64,000 bases of DNA from Mycobacterium angelicum (GCF_002086155.1 NZ_MVHE01000023.1:1-64000); one strand, 5' to 3'. Positions 30,307-41,391 are shown, numbered from the stretch's first letter. Program-made: numbers and translations. Notes: generated from the sequence alone by a model not told the origin.

Positions 30307-31704
30307 ATGGCCACCCTGATCGCTGAGCGGCCCCAGAGGGGACCGGCCCGACGCCTGCGCACCTGGACGATGACCCGGGAAGCCATCACCGTCGGATTCG
30401 ACGTCGGCGACGGCTTCCTGGGCCGGGTTCGCGGCAGTGATATCACTCGGTTCCGTTGCGCCGGAAGGCGTTTCGTCTCGATATGCCACCCGGATTATGT
30501 CGACCACGTGCTGCACGAGGCCCGGCTGAAATACGTCAAGTCCGACGAATACGGCCCGATCCGGGCCGCCGCCGGGCTCAACCTGCTGACCGATGAGGGC
30601 GACTCGTGGGCCAGTCACCGTGGGGTGCTCAACCCGACCTTCGCCCGCCGTCACCTCAACGAACTCGTCGACCTGATGATCGACCCGATCGTCGACGTCA
30701 CCTCCGCCCTGCCGGCGGCGGGTGTGGTGTTCGACATGCACGACACGATGGTCGAGGCAACCCTGCGCGTCGTCGCCAACGCACTGTTCAGCCAGGACTT
30801 CGGGCCGTTGGTGCAGAGCATGAACGACCTTGCCACGCGTGGGCTGCGGCGCGCGGAAAAGCTGGAGCGTCTCGGGCTGTGGGGCCTGATGCCGCCGCCG
30901 ATGTATGACGCGCTGATGCGGTGTACCTACGCGGGCGTTCGGCTACCACCACCGTTGCGAGAGATGCAGAAGATCACCCTGGCCCTCGACGACGCGGTCA
31001 ACGCTGTGATCGATCGGCGGCTGAAAAGCCCGACCGACTCCCCCGACCTGCTCAATGTCCTGCTGCGCGCGGACGGCGGCTCCTGGCCTCACCAGCGGAT
31101 CCGGGACGAAGCGCTGACCTTCATGCTCGCCGGCCACGAGACGACCGCCAACGCCCTGTCCTGGTTCTGGTATCTGATGGCCCTGCATCCCGAGGCGCGC
31201 GAGCGGATGCTCGCCGAGGTGGACGAGGTGCTGGGCAGCCGCCGCCCGACCGCCGCCGACCTGAGCAGTCTGCCGTGGACGACCGCGTGCCTGCAGGAGG
31301 CGCAGCGTTACTTCTCCTCGGTGTGGGTCATCGCGCGCGAGGCCATCGACGACGACGTAATCGACGGGCACCACGTTCGCCGCGGCAGCACCGTCGTCAT
31401 CCCGATTCACCACATTCACCACGACCCGCGCTGGTGGCCGGACCCCGAAGAATTCGATCCCGGCCGGTTCCTGGACGCCGGCGCCGTCAAGAGCCGTCAC
31501 CGCTCGGCGTATCTGCCATTCGGCGGCGGCCGGCGCATATGCATCGGGCAGAGCTTCGCTCTGATGGAGATGGTTCTCATGGCAGCAATCATGAGTCAGC
31601 GCTTCACCTTTGACCTGGCGCCAGATCACGTCGTCGAACTCGAGGCGACGCTGACGCTGCGGCCCAAGCACGGAATGCACCTCATTGGAAGCAGGCGGTC
31701 ATGA
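30307..31704 (+). CDS. cyp132: Cytochrome P450 Cyp132
   Basis: This 465-residue P450 has the I-helix oxygen-activation motif AGHETTAN, the K-helix ExxR in EAQR, and the heme-binding loop FGGGRRICIGQSFALME with the thiolate Cys. The N-terminus has no membrane anchor, as usual for bacterial P450s. The substrate is unknown; fatty-acid or terpenoid hydroxylation is plausible by family (CYP4/CYP102-like look). The ATG at 30307 begins MATLIAERP. It overlaps the following flavoprotein monooxygenase by ATGA (31701-31704). Confidence 0.95.
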   Translation: MATLIAERPQRGPARRLRTWTMTREAITVGFDVGDGFLGRVRGSDITRFRCAGRRFVSICHPDYVDHVLHEARLKYVKSDEYGPIRAAAGLNLLTDEGDSWASHRGVLNPTFARRHLNELVDLMIDPIVDVTSALPAAGVVFDMHDTMVEATLRVVANALFSQDFGPLVQSMNDLATRGLRRAEKLERLGLWGLMPPPMYDALMRCTYAGVRLPPPLREMQKITLALDDAVNAVIDRRLKSPTDSPDLLNVLLRADGGSWPHQRIRDEALTFMLAGHETTANALSWFWYLMALHPEARERMLAEVDEVLGSRRPTAADLSSLPWTTACLQEAQRYFSSVWVIAREAIDDDVIDGHHVRRGSTVVIPIHHIHHDPRWWPDPEEFDPGRFLDAGAVKSRHRSAYLPFGGGRRICIGQSFALMEMVLMAAIMSQRFTFDLAPDHVVELEATLTLRPKHGMHLIGSRRS

Positions 31705-33185
31705 GCACAACACCCGATTACCCGATAGTGATCGTCGGTGCCGGATTCTCCGGAATCGGCTCCGCGATCAAACTCGACGAGGCCGGATTTCACGACTACC
31801 TGCTGATCGAGGCCGGTGACGGCGTGGGCGGCACCTGGCACTGGAACACCTATCCCGGTATCGCCGTGGACATTCCGTCGTTCTCCTACCAGTTCTCGTT
31901 CGAGCAGAGCCCGGACTGGTCGCGCACCTATGCACCCGGCCGCGAGCTCAAGGCGTACGCCGAACACTGTGTCGACAAGTACGGCATCCGGAACCGAATC
32001 CGGTTCAACACCAAGGTCCTTGCCGCGGAGTACGACGACGAGCATGGTCTGTGGCGCGTACAGACCGACCCGGGCGGCGAGATCACCGCCCGGTACCTGA
32101 TCAGCGCCAGCGGAGTCCTGACGACGCCGAAGCTGCCCGACATCGACGGGGTGGATTCCTTCGACGGCATCACCATGCACACCGCACGCTGGGACCACAC
32201 CCAGGACCTGACCGGCAAGCGTGTCGCCGTCATCGGCACCGGCGCCTCAGCCGTCCAGATCATTCCCGAGATCGCGCCAATCGTCGCCCAGCTCACCGTG
32301 TTTCAGCGCACCCCCATCTGGTGCTTTCCCAAACTCGACGTGCCGCTGCCCAAGGCGGCCCGGTGGGCGATGCGGATTCCCGGCGGCAAGGCCGTGCAGC
32401 GCGCGCTCAGCCAGGCGTTCGTGGAAGCCACCTTTCCCATTGCGGCGCAGTACTTTACGGTGTTCCCGTTGGCACGGCGAATGGAATCGGCGGGACGGGC
32501 GTATCTGCGCAAGCAGGTCCACGACCCGGTGCTGCGTGAGCAGCTGACCCCGCGATACGCCGTGGGCTGCAAGCGGCCCGGCTTCCACAACACGTATCTA
32601 TCGACCTTCAACCGCGACAACGTGCGGCTGGTCACCGAGCCGATCGACAAGATCACGCCCACCTCGGTGGTGACCACCGACGGCGGCGATCACGAGATCG
32701 ACGTGCTGATCCTGGCGACCGGCTTCAAGGTGATGGACACCGACAACGTCCCGACCTTCGCCGTCGTCGGAAGCGGCGGGCGGTCGTTGAGCCGGTTCTG
32801 GGACGAACACCGGCTGCAGGCTTACGAAGGCGTCAGTATCCCCGGATACCCGAACCTGTTCACCGTCTTCGGGCCATACGGTTATGTCGGCTCGTCATAT
32901 TTCGCGCTCATCGAAACGCAGACCCACCACATCATCCGGTGCCTCAAGCGGGCCCGGCGCGACGGCGCGACCCGGATCGAGGTCACCGAGCAGGCCAACG
33001 CCCGCTACTTCGCCGAGGTGATGCGGCGACGTCACCGGCAGGTGTTCTGGCAGGACAGCTGCCGGCTGGCCAACAGCTACTACTTCGACAAGAACGGCGA
33101 CGTCCCGCTGCGGCCCACCACGACCGTCGAAGCCTATTGGCGCAGTAGACGTTTCGATCTCGACGACTACCGGTTCTCGGCTTAG
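31701..33185 (+). CDS. Baeyer-Villiger-type flavin monooxygenase, Rv1393c-like
   Basis: This 494-residue flavoprotein has an N-terminal FAD Rossmann motif (IVGAGFSGIGSAI), the class B fingerprint FxGxxxHxxxWD seen as FDGITMHTARWDH (about residues 154-166), and an NADPH Rossmann motif (VIGTGASAVQIIP). Such enzymes insert oxygen next to a ketone or oxidise N or S atoms using NADPH and O2. Co-translation with cyp132 suggests that the two act in turn on one lipid or sterol-like substrate; this is inference. Its stop overlaps the next convergent gene by four bases. Confidence 0.93.
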   Translation: MSTTPDYPIVIVGAGFSGIGSAIKLDEAGFHDYLLIEAGDGVGGTWHWNTYPGIAVDIPSFSYQFSFEQSPDWSRTYAPGRELKAYAEHCVDKYGIRNRIRFNTKVLAAEYDDEHGLWRVQTDPGGEITARYLISASGVLTTPKLPDIDGVDSFDGITMHTARWDHTQDLTGKRVAVIGTGASAVQIIPEIAPIVAQLTVFQRTPIWCFPKLDVPLPKAARWAMRIPGGKAVQRALSQAFVEATFPIAAQYFTVFPLARRMESAGRAYLRKQVHDPVLREQLTPRYAVGCKRPGFHNTYLSTFNRDNVRLVTEPIDKITPTSVVTTDGGDHEIDVLILATGFKVMDTDNVPTFAVVGSGGRSLSRFWDEHRLQAYEGVSIPGYPNLFTVFGPYGYVGSSYFALIETQTHHIIRCLKRARRDGATRIEVTEQANARYFAEVMRRRHRQVFWQDSCRLANSYYFDKNGDVPLRPTTTVEAYWRSRRFDLDDYRFSA

Positions 33186-34546
33186 CGCTGCCGGGCCAGG
33201 TGGCGGCGCAACCGGGGCAGGCTCCAGCGCCGCCAGGTCGTGCCGATTGCGGCGGCCAATAGCTGGCCCGGCGCCCACCACGGGGTGTCGAAGGCGATGC
33301 GATAGTCCAGTCGAGTGCGACCGCCCGCCAGGTCGGTCAGTTGGATGTGGCCGAGGTGATTGCGGACTGGGCCGCGAATGGTGCGGTATTCGATCAGCCG
33401 GGGCGGGCGGTAGCAGACGATCTCCTCCTGTATTGGCCAGAGCCCCAACACTTTTTGGGCCCGCACCGAACGCAGGCCGTCCGGTTCGGTGGGGTCCACG
33501 CCGTCGCGCACCCGGCGCTGGCGCACCGGCCACAGCGTGGACCACCGGCGGCTGAGAACACCGAAGACCGCTTCGGCCGGTGCCTCGAGTTCGACGGTGG
33601 ACTGCACGCGATAACGGCGCGCGAGTTCGACCGTGCCGCTGCCGTGGGTGGCCGCGGTGGTCCTGGCGACCAGCCAGTCACGCAGGAACGGGAACACATC
33701 CGTGGTGGCGGCGGGGTGCAGCAGGGGTGACTCGTGCGAATGGTTACGGGCGAAGCCGGTGCGGCGGGCAGCCGACTGCACACGCGCGTCGGCGCCGGCG
33801 AACGGTCGCGCGAGCCGGGCGCACCGGGTAGCGGGCGCAATGGCATCGCGCGGCGCGGTGAAGACCAGGACCGGAACGTCGACAGCGCCCAGGACCGCCG
33901 ATAGCCCGGCTCCGGTTCGTTCGGCGGCGCCCCAAGAGATCGCGTCGGCGAGGGCGGCGACCGGCTCGTCTTCGGGGCCCAGCCCGAACCGCCGCGCCGG
34001 AAACACACCGCGCCAGAGCCGAGCGCCCAGCGTCGCGGCAACGATCCGATTGGCAAGCAACGGGATGTCCACGGCCGAATTGACCAGCACCAGCCCCGCG
34101 ATCTGCGATCGCTGCATGGTCTCGGCCGCGGCCCGGGCCAGTGCCACCCCGCCGAATGAATGACCGACCCAGAAGGCCGGGACGTCGGTTTGGGTGGCGA
34201 TCAGCCGCTGGACGGCGGGCAGATCGACGCACACCACCTCCTCCCACCCCGCACGAGCACCCGTCGACAACGCCACGCCGCCCGTTCCGCGCCGCTCGAC
34301 GATCCAAACCTCGAACCCCGCGTCGGCCAGCGTGTCGGCCAGCCCGCCCCCGCCCGGCCACAAATACAACCTGCGGTTGTCGAACATGCCCGGCACCAGA
34401 ACCACCGGCACCCCATGACCGCCGGCCTCGCTGACTCGGGTAACCCGGAACCGTCCGCCGTCGGCAACCACTAACGCCGTGCTCAGCACATAACGCCGCG
34501 CGTACTGCTCACCCGTCCAGGTGACCGGTATGGTGAATTCCGTCAT
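33182..34546 (-). CDS. Alpha/beta hydrolase fused to SRPBCC (START-like) domain
   Basis: This 454-residue fusion has an N-terminal alpha/beta hydrolase (residues 1 to about 300) with PVVLVPGMFDN as oxyanion region and nucleophile GHSFGGVALA at Ser130; a His may lie in ARNHSHESPLLHP. The C-terminal part (about 308-454) is an SRPBCC/START-like ligand fold that opens VQSTVELEAPAEAVFGVLSR. The ATG at 34546 begins MTEFTIPVTW. The frame extends to 34705 without likeness. I do not recall a gene here in M. tuberculosis. The fusion suggests hydrolysis of a hydrophobic ligand held by the START-like cup. Confidence 0.82.
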   Translation of the reverse strand: MTEFTIPVTWTGEQYARRYVLSTALVVADGGRFRVTRVSEAGGHGVPVVLVPGMFDNRRLYLWPGGGGLADTLADAGFEVWIVERRGTGGVALSTGARAGWEEVVCVDLPAVQRLIATQTDVPAFWVGHSFGGVALARAAAETMQRSQIAGLVLVNSAVDIPLLANRIVAATLGARLWRGVFPARRFGLGPEDEPVAALADAISWGAAERTGAGLSAVLGAVDVPVLVFTAPRDAIAPATRCARLARPFAGADARVQSAARRTGFARNHSHESPLLHPAATTDVFPFLRDWLVARTTAATHGSGTVELARRYRVQSTVELEAPAEAVFGVLSRRWSTLWPVRQRRVRDGVDPTEPDGLRSVRAQKVLGLWPIQEEIVCYRPPRLIEYRTIRGPVRNHLGHIQLTDLAGGRTRLDYRIAFDTPWWAPGQLLAAAIGTTWRRWSLPRLRRHLARQR

Positions 34547-34726
34547 CGCCAAAGGTTCGTAGCACACAAATCGGACCGGCTTCAATGAATGTGCACTTTT
34601 ACGAACGTGATTGGGCACATTGTCCCGCTTCGTGCGAAACACATTGCGAGACCTCGGCGCTTCGTAGGATCTCCTGTTTGTCGGTGTGTTTGGCAGCACC
34701 AGCATTATGGGAAGGCTTGCGAAAAG

Positions 34727-36847
34727 GTGAATTTCACGGTATTTCCGCCCGAGGTGAATTCGGGGCTGATCTGGGCCGGTCCGGGGTCCGCCCCGATGTT
34801 GGCGACGGCGGCAGCCTGGGACACGCTGTCCAGCGAATTAGACTCAGCCGCAAGCTCTTTCAGATCGACCGTCGCGGGGCTGGCCGAACAGGCGTGGCAA
34901 GGCGCCGCGGCGCAGGCCATGACACGCGTCGCCGAGACGTATGCGGCGTATTTGACGGCCGCGACGGGCCAGGCCGGGCTGGCATCGAGTCAAGCCAAAG
35001 CCCTGGCCGACGTCTTCGAAGCGGCGCGGGCGGCCACCATACATCCGGCGGTGGTGGCGGCCAATCGATCTGAGTTGGCGTCGTTGGTGGTCTCGAATCT
35101 GTTCGGTCAAAACGCGCCCGCCATTGCCGCCGCCGAGGCGGGCTACGAGGAGATTTGGGCCCAGGATGTGGCGGCGATGAGCGGCTACTACGCGCAGGCT
35201 TCGGCGGCGGTTGCGTCCTTGAGTCCCTGGCAGGCGGTGTCTGGTCTGTCGGCCGGAGCCAAGGGCATCTACATCTACATCCCATTCCTGGACGGCACCA
35301 TCAACCTGACAATCGGCAATATCGGCAACCTCAGCCCCGGCATCGGCAACATCGGCAACCTGAACCTGGGCAGCGGCAACGTCGGCGACTTCAACCTGGG
35401 CACCGGCAACTTCGGCACGCTCAACCTGGGCAGTGGAAACGGCAGCTCGGGCAAGGGGGATTCGGCGGCACAACTTCCGGGCAGCTTCAACCTGGGCAGC
35501 GGCAACATCGGCAGCTACAACCTGGGCAGCGGCAACCTCGGCAACTTCAATCTGAGCAGCGGCAACCTCGGCAACTTCAACCTGGGCGGCGGAAACACCG
35601 GCAGCACCAACTTCGGCAGCGGCAACGCCGGGAGCAACAACATCGGCTCGGGCAACACCGGCAATCTGAACCAGGGCAGCGGAAACACCGGCGACGCAAA
35701 TTTCGGTCTCGGCAATACCGGCACGGGCAACGTCGGCAGCGGAAACACCGGCTCGGCGAACTTCGGCGGCGGCAACCTCGGCAACGCCAATATCGGCTAT
35801 GGAAACCTCGGCAGCAACAACATCGGCTTGGGGAACAAGGGCAGCAACAACATCGGCTTCGGGTTGACCGGCGACCACCAGATCGGCATCAATTTCAGCG
35901 CGCTCAACAGCGGCAGCGGAAACCTCGGACTGTTCAACTCCGGCGATGACAACATCGGTTTCTTCAATTCGGGCGACGGTAATTGGGGCGTCGCGAACTC
36001 CGGTCAGGGTGTAGGCCCGTTGAGCCTCGAATTCGGCACCTCGGGCGTTTGGAACACCGGGGTGGGAAGCTCGGGCACCCTCAATACGGGCCTGGGGAAC
36101 TCGGGCAGCTACAGTACCGGCCTGTTCAACTCGGGCATGACGAACTCGGGCTTTTTCAACTCCGGCGATACCAACACCGGCCTGTTCAACTCCGGCGACA
36201 CCAACACCGGTCTGTTCAACTCGGGCAACATCAATACCGGCCTATTCGACTCGGGCAGTACGAATTTCGGCAGCTTCAACGGCGGCAGCATCAACTCGGG
36301 CGGCTTCAACTCCGGCGACATCAACACCGGCTACGGCAACGCCGGCGGCGTCAATACCGGGCTGCTCAACGGGGGCAATCTCAACACCGGCCCCGGTAGC
36401 CCCTACGACCAAAACGTATTGAACTCAGGCTTTTCCAACTCCGGATCAGGTTTCGGCTACGGCGGTGTCAACCAGTCGGGCTTTGCGAATCAGGGTTTCA
36501 ACAACTCCGGCATCGATTCCGGCGACAACATCGATCAAACTGTCGGGCCGCACAGTTTCATCGGCACCATCGGCTCTTCGGGATACGAAAACCACGGCAA
36601 TTTCGGTTCCGGTTTCCTCAACGCCGGCGCCTACAGCTCGGGTTTCCGGAACACCGGCCCCACCTACATCGGGCCGGCCAATATGTCCGGCTTCATCAAT
36701 AGCTCGGGCCAGTACATTTCGGGCGTGTTCAATGCGGCCACGCTCAACGGCACCACGGAAACCTTCACCTCGGGCCTGATGAATCTGGGCAACCAGGTCT
36801 CGGGGCTGTTCAACGCACAAAATCAGGAGTCGGGCGCTTTCCACTAA
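34727..36847 (+). CDS. PPE family protein, MPTR subfamily
   Basis: This 706-residue PPE protein carries the PPE domain (residues 1 to about 180) with [19 protein letters not shown] at the N-terminus and WQG near residue 65, then a long MPTR region of NxGxGN and FNSGxxNTG pentapeptide repeats. PPE proteins leave through ESX type VII systems, usually with a PE partner; none is adjacent. The GTG at 34727 follows a ribosome site (GGAAGG near 34710) and gives the family start VNFTVFPPE. The frame is open to 34589 but that part is unlike PPE. MPTR proteins are confined to some slow growers. Confidence 0.93.
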   Translation: MNFTVFPPEVNSGLIWAGPGSAPMLATAAAWDTLSSELDSAASSFRSTVAGLAEQAWQGAAAQAMTRVAETYAAYLTAATGQAGLASSQAKALADVFEAARAATIHPAVVAANRSELASLVVSNLFGQNAPAIAAAEAGYEEIWAQDVAAMSGYYAQASAAVASLSPWQAVSGLSAGAKGIYIYIPFLDGTINLTIGNIGNLSPGIGNIGNLNLGSGNVGDFNLGTGNFGTLNLGSGNGSSGKGDSAAQLPGSFNLGSGNIGSYNLGSGNLGNFNLSSGNLGNFNLGGGNTGSTNFGSGNAGSNNIGSGNTGNLNQGSGNTGDANFGLGNTGTGNVGSGNTGSANFGGGNLGNANIGYGNLGSNNIGLGNKGSNNIGFGLTGDHQIGINFSALNSGSGNLGLFNSGDDNIGFFNSGDGNWGVANSGQGVGPLSLEFGTSGVWNTGVGSSGTLNTGLGNSGSYSTGLFNSGMTNSGFFNSGDTNTGLFNSGDTNTGLFNSGNINTGLFDSGSTNFGSFNGGSINSGGFNSGDINTGYGNAGGVNTGLLNGGNLNTGPGSPYDQNVLNSGFSNSGSGFGYGGVNQSGFANQGFNNSGIDSGDNIDQTVGPHSFIGTIGSSGYENHGNFGSGFLNAGAYSSGFRNTGPTYIGPANMSGFINSSGQYISGVFNAATLNGTTETFTSGLMNLGNQVSGLFNAQNQESGAFH
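35305..36800 (+). repeat. MPTR coding repeats
   Basis: The PPE gene holds two repeat zones. From about 35305 to 35880 short units encode NLGSGNxG and NIGSGN. From about 35930 to 36400 units of 30 bases encode [10 protein letters not shown], nearly identical at 36160-36230. Repetition is at protein and DNA level, so slippage and recombination between units are likely sources of length variation. Confidence 0.85.
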
Positions 36848-36863
36848 CCGTTACGCTCGGACG

Positions 36864-37436
36864 ATGGCGAAGGTGTTTGCGGGTATCGACGAGTCACTGC
36901 GGGCGTTCATCGGGGAACAGGCCGTGTTCTTCGTTGCCACCGCCCCGTCCGAGGGTGGCCGAATCAACCTCTCCCCCAAGGGATACGGCGACACATTCGC
37001 AGTGCTCGACGACCACACCGTGGCCTATCTCGATCTGTTCGGCAGCGGCGTCGAAACGATCGCACACCTGCGCGACAACGGCCGCATCACGATCATGTTC
37101 TGCTCGTTCACCCGCAACTCACGCATTCTGCGGCTGTTCGGCACCGGCCGGACCGTTCGCCCGGACGACGCCGAATTCGACCGCGTCCGAACACATTTCC
37201 CGCAGTTACGGCCGGGCATCCGGGCCGCCATCGTCGTCGACGTTGAACGGATCGCCGACGCCTGCGGATTCGCGGTGCCCTACTACGAGCTGGTCGACGA
37301 CCGTCCCGTGCTGGACGCCTACCACGCCAAGCAGCCCGACGAAGCGTTCACCCGGCTGACCAAACGCAACCAGCACAGCATCGACGGCCTGCCGGGATTG
37401 GAACCCGACCATCCGCTGCCGCCCGGCCCAGTCTGA
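36864..37436 (+). CDS. Pyridoxamine 5'-phosphate oxidase-fold flavin-binding protein
   Basis: This 190-residue protein resembles the PNPOx-like split-barrel flavin/F420-binding superfamily: an N-terminal strand FFVATAPSEGGRINLSPKGYGDTFAVLDD, then VAYLDLFGSGVETIAHLRDNGRITIMFCSF and LFGTGRTV. Many mycobacterial members reduce cofactor F420 substrates or scavenge heme; the exact activity here is unknown. It begins 16 bases after the PPE stop and abuts the convergent metK stop with no gap. Confidence 0.85.
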   Translation: MAKVFAGIDESLRAFIGEQAVFFVATAPSEGGRINLSPKGYGDTFAVLDDHTVAYLDLFGSGVETIAHLRDNGRITIMFCSFTRNSRILRLFGTGRTVRPDDAEFDRVRTHFPQLRPGIRAAIVVDVERIADACGFAVPYYELVDDRPVLDAYHAKQPDEAFTRLTKRNQHSIDGLPGLEPDHPLPPGPV

Positions 37437-38648
37437 CTAGATCGCGCGCTTGAGGTCGTCGACCTTGTCCAGCCGCTCCCACGGCAGATCCACATCGGTG
37501 CGGCCGAAATGCCCGTAGGCAGCGGTCTGCGCGTAGATCGGCTGCAGCAGGTTCAGGTCGCGAATGATCGCACCGGGCCGCAGGTCGAACACCTCGCCGA
37601 TGGCCTTCTCGATCTTGACCGGGTCGACGGCCTCGGAACCGAAGGTCTCCACGAACAGACCGACCGGGGCAGCTTTACCGATGGCGTAGGCCACCTGCAC
37701 CTCGACCCGCTGCGCCAGCCCTGCGGCGACGACGTTCTTGGCCACCCAGCGCATCGCGTACGCCGCCGAGCGGTCCACCTTGGAGGGATCCTTGCCGGAG
37801 AAGGCACCGCCGCCGTGGCGGGCCCAGCCGCCGTAGGTGTCGACGATGATCTTGCGGCCGGTCAGCCCGGCGTCACCCATCGGGCCACCCAGGACGAACT
37901 TGCCGGTCGGGTTCACCAGCACCCGCGTTGCCGACGAGTCCAGGGTGTCGTGGGCCAGCTCCTCGAGCACGCTCTGCAGCACGTGCCGGCGGATGTCAGG
38001 GTCCAGCGTCTTCTCCAGGTCGATGCCGTCGGCGTGCTGGGTGGACACCACCACGGTGTCCAGCCGCACCGGGACGTTGTCCTCGTAGGCGATGGTGACC
38101 TGTGTTTTGCCATCGGGCCGCAGATAGGGCAGCACGCCGTTCTTGCGGACCTCGGTGAGCCGCCGCGACAGCCGGTGCGCCAGCGCGATGGGCAGCGGCA
38201 TCAGCTCCGGGGTGTCGTTGATCGCATAGCCGAACATCAGGCCCTGGTCACCGGCGCCCTGGGAGTCCAGCGGGTCGGCGGCGCCCTCGACGCGCGCCTC
38301 GTGGGCGGTGTCGACGCCCTGGGCGATGTCGGGCGACTGCGCGCCAATGCCGATGTTCACCCCGCAGGACGCGCCGTCGAAGCCCTTGTCCGAGGAGTCG
38401 TAGCCGATGTCGAGGATGCGGGCGCGAACGGTGTTGGTGATATCGGCGAAGGCCGATTTGGCCGTCGTCGTCACCTCACCCACCACGTGCACCTGACCTG
38501 TCGTGACCAGCGTCTCGACCGCGACACGTGAGCGGGGATCCTCCGCCAGAAGCGCGTCGAGGACCGAGTCGCTGATCGCGTCACAGATCTTGTCGGGATG
38601 TCCCTCTGTCACCGACTCACTGGTAAACAGCCGACCCTTTTCGCTCAC
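37437..38648 (-). CDS. metK: S-adenosylmethionine synthetase
   Basis: This 403-residue MetK makes SAM from methionine and [15 protein letters not shown] is the N-terminal ATP site, [12 protein letters not shown] the signature 1 hexapeptide region, and [16 protein letters not shown] the phosphate loop. Length matches the family. The GTG at 38648 follows GAAGGA. It is last in the mihF-gmk-rpoZ-coaBC-metK series but 127 bases behind coaBC, with its own -10-like TATAAT. SAM made here feeds the several methyltransferases in the window. Confidence 0.98.
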   Translation of the reverse strand: MSEKGRLFTSESVTEGHPDKICDAISDSVLDALLAEDPRSRVAVETLVTTGQVHVVGEVTTTAKSAFADITNTVRARILDIGYDSSDKGFDGASCGVNIGIGAQSPDIAQGVDTAHEARVEGAADPLDSQGAGDQGLMFGYAINDTPELMPLPIALAHRLSRRLTEVRKNGVLPYLRPDGKTQVTIAYEDNVPVRLDTVVVSTQHADGIDLEKTLDPDIRRHVLQSVLEELAHDTLDSSATRVLVNPTGKFVLGGPMGDAGLTGRKIIVDTYGGWARHGGGAFSGKDPSKVDRSAAYAMRWVAKNVVAAGLAQRVEVQVAYAIGKAAPVGLFVETFGSEAVDPVKIEKAIGEVFDLRPGAIIRDLNLLQPIYAQTAAYGHFGRTDVDLPWERLDKVDDLKRAI

Positions 38649-38680
38649 AACATCTATCCTTCCGATAATTAGTTAGCCGA

Positions 38681-38686
38681 ATTATA
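38681..38686 (-). promoter_or_regulatory. Predicted -10 element of metK
   Basis: TATAAT on the minus strand, 32 bases before the metK GTG, in an AT-rich stretch between coaBC and metK. The distance fits a short 5' leader. No recognisable -35 was found and no SAM riboswitch fold was seen. Confidence 0.55.
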
Positions 38687-38775
38687 TCCTCCGGCAACAA
38701 TTTCCTCGCGTCCAGTCGAGCAAGGGATCGTCCAGCACCTATTCAGGAGCCGCACAGACCGGCCTCGCCGATCCG

Positions 38776-40029
38776 CTACCCGCTCCCACCCTCCAAGAAC
38801 GTGACGATTGCGTCCACAATACGGCTCGCCATCAGCGTTTTCGAACCGTGCTGCAGCGCCGATTCGGTCCCGTCAGAGGCCAGCAGCCAGCCGTCGTTGC
38901 TGTCCACCTCGAACGCCCGGCCATCGCCGACGGCGTTGACGACCAGCAGGTCGCAGCCCTTGCGTTGCAGCTTTGCCCGGGCGTGAAACAGCACGTCACC
39001 ATTTGCGTCACCAGTCTCGGCGGCAAAACCGACGATGGCCTGCATGTTGGGCAGCTGGCCGTGGGCGCGGGCCTGGACCGCGCCGGCCAGCACGTCCTCG
39101 TTGCGCACCAGTTCGATGGTGGGCGGCCCCTGCTCGCCTTTTTTAATCTTGGCGGTGGCAACCTGCGTGGGCCGGAAGTCGGCGACCGCCGCGGCCATCA
39201 CCAGTACATTCGCGTCGGGCGCGTGTTTGGAAACCGCATCGGCAAGCTGCTGGGCGGAGCTGACATGGACCACGTTGACCCCGGCCGGGTCGATGAGCCC
39301 CGCAGTATGCCCGGCGATCAGCGTGACCTCAGCGCCGCGCTGGGCGGCGACTCGCGCCACCGCGTAGCCCTGCTTGCCCGAACTGCGGTTTCCGATGAAG
39401 CGCACCGGGTCGATCGCCTCGCGCGTGCCACCCGCGGTCACCAGCACCTTGCGGCCGGCCAAGTCGTAGGGCAGCGCGTCGCCACGCTCCAGCAGCAGGT
39501 GGGCCAGCGTGGTGATCTCCTCGGCCTCCGGCAGCCGGCCGGCCCCGCTGTCGGTGCCGGTGAGCCGCCCGGACGCGGGCTCGAGAACCACCGCACCGCG
39601 ACGGCGCAAGGTGGCGACGTTGTCGACGGTGGCCGGATGCAGCCACATCTCGGTGTGCATGGCCGGGGCGAACATGATCGGACACCGCGCCGTGAGCAGG
39701 GTGCCGGTCAGCAGGTCGTCGGCGCGCCCGGCCACGGCGCGGGCAAGCAGGTCGGCGGTGGCCGGAGCCACCACGACCAGGTCGGCCTGCTGGCCGAGGC
39801 GAACGTGCGGCACTTCGGGGACGTCTTCGAAAACGCCGGTACGCACCGGCTCACCCGAAAGCGCCTCGAAGGTGGCGGCGCCGACGAAACGCAGCGCGGA
39901 TTCGGTGGGGATCACCCGGACGCGGTGGCCTGCCTCGGCAAGCTGACGGACGACCGTGCAGGCCTTGTACGCCGCGATCCCTCCGGAGACGCCGACGATA
40001 ACCCTTTTGGGGGTCCGGTTGCTGTCCAC
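38776..40029 (-). CDS. coaBC: Phosphopantothenoylcysteine decarboxylase / synthetase (CoaBC, Dfp)
   Basis: This 417-residue bifunctional enzyme makes 4'-phosphopantetheine for CoA. Residues 1-190 form the FMN-dependent decarboxylase CoaC (VGVSGGIAAYKA, MFAPAMHTEMW, with the catalytic His in the N-terminal half). Residues 191-417 form the CTP-dependent synthetase CoaB (VLVTAGGTREAIDPVRFIGNRSSGKQG, AAVADFRP, KIKK loop). It starts with GTG, 20 bases after rpoZ. This is a validated drug-target enzyme in mycobacteria. Confidence 0.97.
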   Translation of the reverse strand: MDSNRTPKRVIVGVSGGIAAYKACTVVRQLAEAGHRVRVIPTESALRFVGAATFEALSGEPVRTGVFEDVPEVPHVRLGQQADLVVVAPATADLLARAVAGRADDLLTGTLLTARCPIMFAPAMHTEMWLHPATVDNVATLRRRGAVVLEPASGRLTGTDSGAGRLPEAEEITTLAHLLLERGDALPYDLAGRKVLVTAGGTREAIDPVRFIGNRSSGKQGYAVARVAAQRGAEVTLIAGHTAGLIDPAGVNVVHVSSAQQLADAVSKHAPDANVLVMAAAVADFRPTQVATAKIKKGEQGPPTIELVRNEDVLAGAVQARAHGQLPNMQAIVGFAAETGDANGDVLFHARAKLQRKGCDLLVVNAVGDGRAFEVDSNDGWLLASDGTESALQHGSKTLMASRIVDAIVTFLEGGSG

Positions 40030-40049
40030 AGCGCGCCCGGCCCTGCCTG

Positions 40050-41058
<1,009 letters not shown>

Positions 41059-41073
41059 CGTCGGCCGGGTGGA

Positions 41074-41391
41074 CTAGGCGGAGCCGAACTTTTCCAGCAG
41101 GGCCTTGCGCTGCCGGTCACCGAGGCCGCGCAGGCGACGGGTCGGTGCGATCTCCAGCTCGGTCATGATTTCCTGCGCCTTGACCTTGCCCACCTTCGGC
41201 AATGCCTCGAGCAGTGCAGACACCTTCATCTTGCCCAGAACTTCGTCGCTCTCGGCGTCCTTGAGCACCTGGGTGAGGTTGGTGCCGCCACGCTTGAGCC
41301 TGTCCTTGAGCTCGGCTCGTGCTCGACGTGCGGCAGCAGCCTTCTCCAACGCGGCCGCGCGCTGCTCGTCGGTCAACTGGGGAAGGGCCAC
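41074..41391 (-). CDS. mihF: Mycobacterial integration host factor (mIHF)
   Basis: This 105-residue nucleoid-associated protein is essential in mycobacteria. It bends DNA and serves integrase complexes of phage L5. The N-terminal basic helix is EQRAAALEKAAAARRARAELK, and the C-terminal H2TH-like part includes LLEALPKVGKVKAQEIM and RRLRGLGDRQRKALLEKFG. The GTG at 41391 is preceded by a strong GGAGGAATC ribosome site (41392-41400) and gives the experimentally supported short form; upstream starts in the frame to 41475 would add poorly conserved residues. Confidence 0.97.
   Translation of the reverse strand: MALPQLTDEQRAAALEKAAAARRARAELKDRLKRGGTNLTQVLKDAESDEVLGKMKVSALLEALPKVGKVKAQEIMTELEIAPTRRLRGLGDRQRKALLEKFGSA

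Noticed and set aside
35305..36800. Regular short repeats that might suggest a CRISPR array
   Set aside because: The units are in frame, encode MPTR pentapeptides and lack unique spacers.
38649..38775. A SAM riboswitch upstream of metK
   Set aside because: Only a TATAAT-type promoter element and a ribosome site are visible; no SAM aptamer pattern.
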